Shown in pieces: positions 33,318-42,000 of a DNA stretch of 64,000 nucleotides. The stretch spans positions 1 through 64,000 of the forward strand of contig JACKQC010000006.1 in NCBI GenBank assembly GCA_024233085.1, written 5' to 3'. The first letter of the stretch is position 1. Each line of letters starts with the position of its first letter. The notes beneath the pieces were generated by a model. The model had not been told where the DNA came from, searched no databases, and saw nothing but the letters and a program-made list of their open reading frames with translations. Origin of the DNA: Akkermansiaceae bacterium (GTDB lineage Bacteria; Verrucomicrobiota; Verrucomicrobiia; Verrucomicrobiales; DEV007). The translations under genes and the position numbers were made by a program.

Positions 33318-36300
33318 TCAAAGACCGCCCTCCAGGCGCACGAAGTGCGTGAAGTGGGCGTGATCCGCGCAGGCGAGCACCGTGCCGTCCGGACTGAAGG
33401 AGAGTCGGACGATCGCCTCGCGGGAAGGCTCCAGTTCCCGCACCAGCTTTCCGTCCGCCAGATTCCACAGCCGCACCGACCGATCCCGCGAGCCGGTGGC
33501 CAGCAGCGGCAGGCTCGGGTGAAAGGCCAGCGCCGTCACCGCCGCGTCATGGGCGATAAACTCGCCCGTCACTTCCAGGGTTCCCGCGTCGCGAATCCGC
33601 ACCCGCCGATCCTCGCCGCCCTCCGCGAGCCGTTCCCCGTCCGGCGAAGCGGCCAGGGCCAGGACGGGAGAGGTGCCCTCGGCATGACCGATCACCTGTC
33701 CGCTGTTCGCGTCCCAGACAAAAAAGTCACGCCGGTGGTCGAAGGCGATCCCGGCCAGGTGGTGGGGACCGATCCAGGTCAGCTCGCGGTCGATCTTGTG
33801 CCCCTGGACATCGCATTCGCCCACCAACCGCCCGGTGGACGTGTCGAACACCTCAATCAATTGCCCGCCATTGGCGGCGGCCAGACGCGAGCCGTCCGCG
33901 TTGAGGCGCAGGCCCTCCACCCGTTCCCGGGACGCCGCGGTGGACTCGATTTTGAATTCCATCCCCCGGCGCCGAATGATGAGGAGGGCCGAGGGAGCGC
34001 GCCGGTCGCCCGGCACTCCCTTGGAAATGGCCGCAATGTCTCCCGCCGCGTCGGCGCACCACAGGCCGGGGTCCGCTCCCACCGGCGGCTTCGGAACGGG
34101 CAGGGGCGCCGGGACCGCGCCGTCGGGCGTGAGCGTGAGCACCCGATTCACGTTGAGAAACACATCCTCCGCCCCCCAGAAAGCGGATGAGAAGTGACTG
34201 GCGTACAACACCCTCTCCACATACGGCAGGGAAGCGGCCGACCACGCCCGTGTCTCCAGCCCGCTGATGACGACATCCCCGGTGAGAGGATGAAAGCCGA
34301 CCGCGGAAATCCTGCCATCGCCACCCATCAGGTTCTGGATCGTTCGCCCCGAGGACGCGTCCAGCATCCGGGCAACGCGTCCGCCCGAATCCAGATCCGC
34401 CGCGGCGAGCAGGCGTCGGCCATCTCCGCTCAGGGCCACGTGCACCAGACGGGCGGACTCCGTCAGCGGCAATTCGAACCGCATCGAGCCGTCCGCCACC
34501 CCGCAGGCCCGCACCCAGCCATCGTCCCCGCCGAGATAGAGCAGAGTCCCGTCCCGCGAGTTTGCCATGCTGAAAATGCGGGATTTCAGGGACAAAATCC
34601 GCCGAATCTCCTTCCCCGCCTCGTCATCCAGGATTCTCAACTGCCCCCCGTAGGCCGCGGCGATCTCGCCGGAGGGCAGAAAAAGCGCCCGGCTGACCAT
34701 TGGCTTCTCCCACCGTTTCTCTCCCGTGGCGGCGTCGTGCAGCGAGAGTAAACCGTCGTCCGTGACCACCAGCACCCGCGAGCCGTCCGGGTGAAAGCGC
34801 GCCCCGATCACGTGGGCCGGCGGCCACTCCCCCAGCGGCCGGCCGCTGGCCACCTCGTACACGCAGACCCCGGCCGGCGCCGGACGCCCGGTGACGAGCC
34901 GGCTTCCATCCGGGGAAAAATCCATCGCCCAACTGTCGTACCGCACCGCGCGCTGCCGGGCCGTCGCCGCGAATCCCCCCGCCCGCCGCTCCGCCGAGAC
35001 ATCGAGAAACACGATGTCACCCGTTCCGGAATCCACCGCGGCGAAGACCCCCGGCCGCGTCGGATGCGGCGCCGCGCCCATGTAGTTGTCGTGCCCGGCG
35101 CCGCTGAAACGACCCGTCGAATTGTCGGCCCGCATCCGCAGGTAGTTCCAATCCATCCCGCGCAGGTCCTCCGGCACCCCGTCGAGCGCGGCGAGCATCG
35201 AGGGACTGTCATGCGCGCGGTAGGCCGCTTCGGCCAGCGATTGCCGCGACTCCGCGAGCGCCCGGCGCTCGGCCTCGCCCTTATCCTGCGCCACCAGGCG
35301 AGCCGCGTTCGCCTCGCGCGCGCTTTCCCGCGCCCGGTGCTCGCTCTGCATCAATCTCAGCACGAACGCGACGCTGAACAACACCAGCGCCAGCAGCGCC
35401 GCCGCCGCCGCCTTGTGCCGCAGGGTCAGAAGCTGAAACTGGCGCCACAGTCCCGCCTCCTCCGCGCTGGTCGCGAAGCCCCGCTGATACGCCATCACCT
35501 CCGCCTGGAGCGCCGATACGGACTGATACCGCGCCGCGCGATCCACCCGCAGCGCCTTCATCGCCACCGCCGACAACGCCGCCGGCACCCGACCCCCGGG
35601 GCAATGCGGCAGCGGCGAGTCGCCCCCGCCCTCCCGCTCCGCGCCTACGGTCGAAGCGTTTTCTCCACTCGTTTCCCGGCGCACCAAAGTCTGGCGGCGC
35701 GTCGAGGGCGGCGGGATCGCCCCCGTGCGCACGCGTTTCAGCACGGTCGAAATATCGTCCCCATCCACCGGCGAACGCAGCGCGAGAATGGCGTAAAGCA
35801 CCCCCCCGAGCGAAAACACGTCCGAACGCTCGTCGAGATCCGCCACCACGCCCTCCGCCTGCTCCGGCGACATGTATTGCGGCGTCCCCATCACGTCGCC
35901 GTCGAGCGTCGCCGGCATCGCGTAGCTTTCGCCCGGGGCCGGCGACATATCCCCCGATGCCCCGCTCCGGTCGCCGGAGCCGGCGCCATTTCCTTCCCAG
36001 TCCAGGATTTTCGCCAACCCCCAGTCCAGCACCAGCACCTCGCCGAATTCCCCGACCATGATATTGTCCGGCTTCAGGTCGCGGTGCAGCACCCGCTGCG
36101 AATGGGCGAAGGAAACCGCGTCGCACACCTTCTCGAACACCGTCAACAGCGCCGCCAGCGGATACCGTCGCACCGACTCCGCCTCCCCGCGGCTCAGGTC
36201 GTCGAGGATCCGCTGGAGCGTCCGCCCCTTGACCAGCTTCATCGCGTAAAAACTCCGGCCTTCCTCGTCCTGTCCCAGGTCGTGGACGGGCATGATGTTC

Positions 36301-36650
36301 GGGTGCTCCAGATGCCCGAGCACCCGCGCCTCGTTCTCGAACCGCTCACGCGCCGCCTCCATCCCCTCTCCCGGTGGCAGCACCTTCACCGCGACGGGCC
36401 GCCCCAGCGACGGCTGCCACGCCCGATAAACCGAGCCCATGCCGCCGCGGCCGATCTGCTCCAGAATCTGAAAGCCACGCCCGTCGTTGCGCGCCAATTC
36501 CGCCGGGCTCGGCCGCCAGGTCAGACCGGGCTGGGTGTCCGGCGCCGAAATCGCCTCCTCCGCTCCCCCCATCATCAGGCAGAACGGGCACAGGCCACCC
36601 GGCGACTTCGCCGGGTCGAAGTTCGTGTCGCAGTTCGGGCAGGTGGTCAC
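33318..36650 (-). CDS. Membrane-bound Ser/Thr protein kinase with N-terminal zinc ribbon and C-terminal WD40 propeller
   Basis: 1,110 residues. A zinc ribbon opens the protein (Cys4, Cys7, Cys21, Cys24). The Hanks-type kinase domain follows (about 60-400): glycine loop 'IGRGGMGSVYRAW', Lys89 in 'VAVKVL', the catalytic 'VLHRDLKPDNIMV' with Asp191, and 'LDWGLAK' (209-214), where the usual DFG is DWG, a common variant in PVC kinases. A single membrane span lies near residues 410-430 ('AAAAALLALVLFSVAFVLRL'), then a coiled segment and WD40-type repeats (about 530-1,110) outside the membrane. It lies 70 bp after the sigma-factor gene. Start is GTG at 36650; no in-frame ATG lies just upstream. Confidence 0.93.
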   Translation of the reverse strand: MTTCPNCDTNFDPAKSPGGLCPFCLMMGGAEEAISAPDTQPGLTWRPSPAELARNDGRGFQILEQIGRGGMGSVYRAWQPSLGRPVAVKVLPPGEGMEAARERFENEARVLGHLEHPNIMPVHDLGQDEEGRSFYAMKLVKGRTLQRILDDLSRGEAESVRRYPLAALLTVFEKVCDAVSFAHSQRVLHRDLKPDNIMVGEFGEVLVLDWGLAKILDWEGNGAGSGDRSGASGDMSPAPGESYAMPATLDGDVMGTPQYMSPEQAEGVVADLDERSDVFSLGGVLYAILALRSPVDGDDISTVLKRVRTGAIPPPSTRRQTLVRRETSGENASTVGAEREGGGDSPLPHCPGGRVPAALSAVAMKALRVDRAARYQSVSALQAEVMAYQRGFATSAEEAGLWRQFQLLTLRHKAAAAALLALVLFSVAFVLRLMQSEHRARESAREANAARLVAQDKGEAERRALAESRQSLAEAAYRAHDSPSMLAALDGVPEDLRGMDWNYLRMRADNSTGRFSGAGHDNYMGAAPHPTRPGVFAAVDSGTGDIVFLDVSAERRAGGFAATARQRAVRYDSWAMDFSPDGSRLVTGRPAPAGVCVYEVASGRPLGEWPPAHVIGARFHPDGSRVLVVTDDGLLSLHDAATGEKRWEKPMVSRALFLPSGEIAAAYGGQLRILDDEAGKEIRRILSLKSRIFSMANSRDGTLLYLGGDDGWVRACGVADGSMRFELPLTESARLVHVALSGDGRRLLAAADLDSGGRVARMLDASSGRTIQNLMGGDGRISAVGFHPLTGDVVISGLETRAWSAASLPYVERVLYASHFSSAFWGAEDVFLNVNRVLTLTPDGAVPAPLPVPKPPVGADPGLWCADAAGDIAAISKGVPGDRRAPSALLIIRRRGMEFKIESTAASRERVEGLRLNADGSRLAAANGGQLIEVFDTSTGRLVGECDVQGHKIDRELTWIGPHHLAGIAFDHRRDFFVWDANSGQVIGHAEGTSPVLALAASPDGERLAEGGEDRRVRIRDAGTLEVTGEFIAHDAAVTALAFHPSLPLLATGSRDRSVRLWNLADGKLVRELEPSREAIVRLSFSPDGTVLACADHAHFTHFVRLEGGL

Positions 36651-36720
36651 GAGGCCGGCGGCGGGTTCATGCTGGGTGTCTTCTCCGTTTCCGGGCGAAG
36701 ATGACGGAGAAAGTCGAGCC

Positions 36721-37446
36721 TCACCCCCCCGCGAGCACGCGGATCAGGTGCGCGCGCTCCTCCGCGGCGGCCTCGGGACTGTCCACGGTGTCCGCGATCT
36801 CCCGCTCCAGCAGCTTCCGGTATCGCTCGCGCAGCCGCTTCACGTTCTGCGCCACGGCCACCGCGCTCATCCCCAGCCGCGTCCCCAGCGCCTCGTGGCT
36901 CATCTCCGCGCTGTTCCAGACCAGCGTCGGCTCCAGCACCTCGAAGACCTCGCCCCGCCCGCGTTCCTCGTACTCCTCCCGCAACCGTTTCAGCACCAGG
37001 TCCAGAAACGTGAACGCCCAGCGCCGGTCGAAGGCCCGGTCCGGCGTCTCTTCATCCGCCGCGTGCATTTTCAGCGACGCCTCCGCGTCATCGAGCGAAA
37101 AAACCAGCGCGTTCCCCCCGCGCTTCTGCCGCTTCGCGTCACGATGGAGCGTCCGCAGATGATTCTGAAACGCCCCCAGCAGGAAGGAGCGCAGTTTGCC
37201 CCGTGACCGGTCCGCGGACCGGAGAAACTCCAGCCGAATCACATCCGCGCAGAAACCCTGCACCGCGTCCTCCGCGTCCGCCGGAGACAGGTGCGATCGC
37301 CGCGCGAACACGTAGAGCGGTTGCCAATAGACCTTGAGCAATTCCTCCAGCGCCCGCGCGGCCTTCACATCGTCGGCTCCCGCCGCGCGATTGACCAGCG
37401 ACCAGCGGGTCGCCGGAAAGGGAGACGATGAAGACGGGTTGCTCAT
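36721..37446 (-). CDS. ECF-like RNA polymerase sigma factor ('TRW' group)
   Basis: A 241-residue sigma-70 family protein. It opens with 'SPFPATRWSLVNRA', a signature of a PVC-specific ECF-like group. Region 2 covers 'LEELLKVYWQPLYVFARRSHLSPADAEDAVQGFCADVI', and region 4 covers 'MSHEALGTRLGMSAVAVAQNVKRLRERYRKLLEREIADTV', a helix-turn-helix for -35 recognition. Genes of this group are typically paired with a zinc-ribbon Ser/Thr kinase, as here, suggesting that the kinase or its sensing domain controls it. Which promoters it reads is unknown; the flanking giant-protein genes are natural candidates. The ATG at 37446 is followed immediately by a low-complexity Ser run. Confidence 0.93.
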   Translation of the reverse strand: MSNPSSSSPFPATRWSLVNRAAGADDVKAARALEELLKVYWQPLYVFARRSHLSPADAEDAVQGFCADVIRLEFLRSADRSRGKLRSFLLGAFQNHLRTLHRDAKRQKRGGNALVFSLDDAEASLKMHAADEETPDRAFDRRWAFTFLDLVLKRLREEYEERGRGEVFEVLEPTLVWNSAEMSHEALGTRLGMSAVAVAQNVKRLRERYRKLLEREIADTVDSPEAAAEERAHLIRVLAGG

Positions 37447-37541
37447 CCGGATCGTTTTACCACCGAGCGATACTCCCGATGTCTGTCTGATTCGTCAATT
37501 GAAAACCGAGCCTCGTCGCGGCCGCGCGGCCGGTTTCGCTT

Positions 37542-37588
37542 CCCGACCCAACAGGGTTGAGTCCCCGACCCAACCCTGTTGGGTCGGG
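37542..37588 (+). repeat. Intergenic palindromic repeat, copy 5 (extended 21-bp arms)
   Basis: Core left arm AACAGGGTTGAGT (37550-37562), spacer CCCCG, right arm ACCCAACCCTGTT (37568-37580), flanked by CCCGACCC and GGGTCGGG, so the palindrome extends to 21-bp arms with a single mismatch. It lies 70 bp past the stop of the barrel gene and upstream of the sigma-factor start. Confidence 0.92.
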
Positions 37589-37657
37589 CGGAATTCTGGC
37601 GTTCACCCCCCGGGATGGGGCGCGCCTCGGTCCGGGCGCGGGAAAACCGCACATTTT

Positions 37658-38971
37658 TTACCAGATCACGCCCAGGCCCAGCCCGGCGTCCCACGAGGAG
37701 GGATCGATCCGCGCGCCGACGAAGCCGGCTTGGGCGGCAATCTCGTCCACCCAGCGATAACCGCCGTGGGCTTCGAGATAGACGCGGCCGCTGTCGGTCA
37801 CCGGATAGCGGGCCACCAGCCCGGCGTAGAGACCGACTTTCACCTCCGTGCCGGAGTCGCTCCAGCGCTCCGTCATGGTGCCGTGTCCCGTCCGATGCCA
37901 GACGAGGCGGCTGTCGAGGTCGTAACCGATGAAATTCACCGTCGCGCCGCCGGAGAGGAGCACCTCGAGCTTTCCGACCCGGCGACCGAATTCGAAGCCG
38001 ATCGGGATTTCGTTGAGATCGACATCGAGATCGGCGCTGCCGACGGCCCAGCCCATGCGGACGTTTCGGGCGCTCTGGCGCGGGGCGCGGCCGAGTCGCA
38101 TGGCGGCGATGTTGGGATTGTTCGGATCGATGAGGAAAAAGCCGAAGCCCGAACCATTGGCGGGGTCGGTGAAGGGAAAACCGGGCAGCGGATCGAGAAA
38201 CAGCGTGTCGTAGGTGTAGGTGTAGTCGGTCCGCGAGAGGCTCACGAGCGTGTGCCGGCCGCTGTGGTGGCGGGTCTGCACGTAGCTCCAGCCGGTGAGG
38301 ACATTGAGCACGGTGCCGTCGTTGTCGATCAGGTTCCGGCCGACTTGGAGGTAGGGACCGACGGCGGCCTGGTCGTTGGAAACCGACGCGGAATTCGTGT
38401 CCACATGCAGCGCGCTGGTGTGGTAATCCACCGAGTAGATCGGGTCGCCCATGGCGTCGACCCGGCCGGAGCGATACACCTGGCCGCGGCTGTCGATGCT
38501 GCCGAAGGCGGTGCCGTCCCGGGGATTGCCGGCCACGGCCTCGAAACCGGGCCCGACCGAACCGTCGTCGTAAACCACCTCGCCGCGTCCGCCATGGAAC
38601 AGGCCGGCGTCGCCGCGCCACGGTCCCCTCGCGCCCAGGCGGTTCGCCCAGTCGATGACCCGGCTGTCCCCGTCGAGATCGAAATGCGTTCCGATGGTGC
38701 GGACGGTCGCGCCGCCGCTGAACCGCCATTTGCCGGGGGCCTCGTCGATGACCACCGCTTTTTCGGGATCCTCGACCATCACGGTCTTCGCGGCTTCCTC
38801 GACGATGGACTTTCCGCCGTCACCCGCGGAATTCACCACCGGTCCCGGACCGGCGAAAGCCCGCGGGGAGGCGGCGACCACGCCGACGCCGATCGCCAAC
38901 AGCCATGCGATCCGCACAAAGGGAAAAGGGTGGATGGCTTTCACGGTTCTTCTCGGATTCCGCGCTTTCAT
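37658..38971 (-). CDS. Outer-membrane beta-barrel protein (unclassified)
   Basis: 437 residues with an N-terminal signal (hydrophobic core 'IAWLLAIGVGVVAASPRAFA', cleavage near residue 40). The mature protein has alternating hydrophobic/polar strands, for example 'KVGLYAGLVARYPVT', 'RVYLEAHGGYRWVDEI' and the last strand 'SWDAGLGLGVIW' ending in Trp, the terminal aromatic residue expected for BAM-inserted barrels. I cannot assign a family; porin-like or autotransporter-barrel-like are both possible. It starts 31 bp after the stop of giant B on the same strand, so co-transcription is likely, and it may serve its secretion or anchoring (inference). The ATG at 38971 is used. Confidence 0.8.
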   Translation of the reverse strand: MKARNPRRTVKAIHPFPFVRIAWLLAIGVGVVAASPRAFAGPGPVVNSAGDGGKSIVEEAAKTVMVEDPEKAVVIDEAPGKWRFSGGATVRTIGTHFDLDGDSRVIDWANRLGARGPWRGDAGLFHGGRGEVVYDDGSVGPGFEAVAGNPRDGTAFGSIDSRGQVYRSGRVDAMGDPIYSVDYHTSALHVDTNSASVSNDQAAVGPYLQVGRNLIDNDGTVLNVLTGWSYVQTRHHSGRHTLVSLSRTDYTYTYDTLFLDPLPGFPFTDPANGSGFGFFLIDPNNPNIAAMRLGRAPRQSARNVRMGWAVGSADLDVDLNEIPIGFEFGRRVGKLEVLLSGGATVNFIGYDLDSRLVWHRTGHGTMTERWSDSGTEVKVGLYAGLVARYPVTDSGRVYLEAHGGYRWVDEIAAQAGFVGARIDPSSWDAGLGLGVIW

Positions 38972-39002
38972 AGCAAGTTGTGGTTCAGGTGTCAAGAAAC
39001 AA

Positions 39003-42000
39003 TCAATTCGTTTCGACCGGTGGGGCGGGAATTTGCAGGCCCACGCCGCCGCTCTCGCCGTTGGGTCTCGGGGTCAGGAAAAAGCCGAAGCCGCCCCGGT
39101 TTTTTCCTTTGTTGAGCAGGATACCCTGGTATTTCAACCGGGCGCCGTTTTCGTGGATGAAGGTGCCGCCGAACTGCCCGGTGCGGCCGTCGAGTTTCAG
39201 GCTGAATCCGGCGGCGCGGACGGGGGTCGCCGGATAGGTCGCCTTGCCGGTGACGGGGTCCACATTGACGGGCAGCACGAGATTCGTCGTGAGCTGGCCC
39301 TCGTCGAGGACGACCTCGGCGTTCCCGCCGTCCGTCCGCGTCGCGCCCTGCCCGAAGTCGAGGGACGCGGGCGGCGTGAATTGGGTTCCCGCCAGGTCCA
39401 CCCGGATGCCGTTCGGCCAGCCGTCGACGTGGCGGGCGGCCCGGGCGTTGGCCGGGGCGATCCACAGCAGGTCGGTGGCGCTGAGATCGGTGTCGGGTTG
39501 GTCGGCGAAGAGGAGTTCGCCGCCCAGACTGCCGGCGGCCCGATACAAGGGCGCATGGATGGCGGCGGAATGATTCAACCGCAACAGGGCGCCGGTCATG
39601 AATTTCGTCCCGTCCGCCAACTGGCCGCGCAGCGACAGGGTGCCGGTGGTCCCGAGCGAGAGAACCGCGAAGCCGTCGCCCCGCGGGTATTTCGCGGAAT
39701 CGAGGGCCGGAGTCTGGTCCTTGGCGCCGAAAACGACGTTGTAAACGCCCTTCACCAGCTTGCCGCGGCTTTGGCGGTTGAGGAAGGCATCCGGGACGGG
39801 ATTCGTTTTCCCGTGGGGCGCCCGGTGCCCCTGGAAGGCCGCGAGGCGCGTGCCGGCGGCGCCGTTCGTGTCCGGCGGCCCGTCGAAGGTCCCCGTCAGG
39901 CCGGTCTCGCCCTGAACCGGGATCGTGAGCACCTGGCCCGCGTGGATGTTCGCGACATTCGAGATATGGTTGGCGAGGGCGATCGCCCCCATGGTGACGT
40001 CGTATCGCAGTGCGATCCGGTACAGGTTTTCGCCCGCCAACACCGTGTGCGTCCGCGCGGCGGCGGTCGGGTCGGTCACCGCAAAGCGCAGGATGCCGAC
40101 GGGCGCGATGGTGCCGGTGTCGCCCGAGACGAATTTCTTGTACTGCGGGTAGAGCGGCAGTCCGTCGGCCTCGTCGGCGATGGCGGTGCGCGAGGTGTAG
40201 AAACGGGCGCGTCCCTCGTTGTCGAGCACGCCGCGGAAATGCGACGGGCGCCCCAGATGGACCACCGTGCCGGAGAAGGCGCCCCGGGCGGTGAGATTCA
40301 CGGTGACGAGCCCCGTCTTTTCGTTGGCCGGCGTGCCCTCGGGCTTCATCCAGGCCTGGTAAACGCCGGCCAGTTCGGGACGCTCGTTCCAATGGTTCAC
40401 CGTCTTCACCACGCGGGTCCGGTGCCCCATGCCGTCGATGGCGACGACTTCGACGCGGTTCGGGCCGTTCTCGGCCTTGACGCCGGTCACCGACCACGGC
40501 ATGGCCTGGCCGGGAGTGAAGGCGAGGGGGCCGTCGAGCTTCAGGGATCGCCCGTTGACCTTGACCTCCAGGCTCGACAGCGAGGAGTCGTCCGCCACCG
40601 TGCCGGCGATGTCGAAGCTGGCGTCCACCGTCCGGGTCTTCGACGACGGCGCGGTCAGGCGCACGACCGGCGCGCGGCGGTCGCGATTCGCGTCGCCGAC
40701 GGTGATGACGAAACTGGCGATCTCCGTGCTCAGGGCGGCGCCGTCGAGGCTGTCGTCGTCGGTGAGAACCACATTCACGGTGGCGGAGCCGGTCTCGCCC
40801 GCCGGGGTGAAGGTCAGCGTGCCGTCGGGCGCGATGGCCGGCGGCGCGAGGAAAAGCGCGTCGTTGTCGGTGCCGGTTTCGAAGCTCAGCGCCTGCTCGG
40901 CGGTGCTGTCGCCGTCGTCGATGCCGGTGGCCCAGTTCGCCACGGTCTGGGGCGCGGTCACCCCGCCGCCGACCCCCACGTCGTCGCCCGGCGTGAAGCG
41001 CGGCGGCTCGTTGGCGTTGGTCACGACGAGGCGGACCGGGTTTTCCAGCTCCCGCATGCCGTCGGCGGCCCGCACCCGCACCGAGTAGCTCGCCTTCGCC
41101 TCGAAATCGGCGCTCTCCGCCAGTCTCAGCTCGTCGCCGGCGACGGTGAACCGCGCGTTGTCCGTGTCGCCGTCGCCCGCTTCGAGGGTGTAGGCAAAAC
41201 CCGTCGCCGAGCCCGCGCCGATCGTGTCGAGGCGGGCCACGGTCGCGCCCGGCGCGTTGTTTTCCGCGAAGGCATGCGGCGTCGCCCGCACGCCCGGCGG
41301 CACACCGTTGCCCCGGAGGGCGAAGGTGTAGGGATACTCGTCCGCGTCGTCGCTGCCGATCCGGACCGTGGCGACGCGCTCGCCCGGACCGGCGGGATCG
41401 AAGTCGATCGTGAACGTCGTCTCTTCCCCCGGTCCCAGAACCACGGGGAGAACCGCGAGGTCGAAGCCCTTCAGGGAGAATTCCATGGCGTGGGTTGCCT
41501 CCAACACCAGATCGGTGATCGACAGCGGGTCGCCCCCGGTGTTTCGAATGACGAAGGTCTGCGAGACCGTGGTGTCGCCCGGCTCCAGCACATCGCCGAA
41601 ATCGGTGCCGTTCGCCTCGGCGGGTGCGGCGGCGCCGCTGGGGATTTCCTCGCCGTTGCCGCTGACCTCGATCTCGGGCCCGGCCAGGACGACCACGGTG
41701 AAAGTCTTCGGCGCGCTCCGGTCGATGCCGCCGTCCTCGATGCCGCCGTCGTCCCGCGCCACCACGGTGACCGCGGTTTGGCCCGCCCGGTCGCCGGGGG
41801 TGAAGGTCAGCGCGCCCGCCGCGTCGATGGCCGGCAGCTCGTCGAAGAGGCTTTCGTCCGCCGCCGTCACCTGGAAGCTCACCGCCTGCGGCGCCGCCAC
41901 CTCGTCCGGCGGGCCGGCGAGAATCTCCGTGGCGAAGCCCGCCCGGGTGAACGCGCCCGCGCCGGCGTGGACCGTGACCCGGTGCGGCGCCGGGGTGGCC

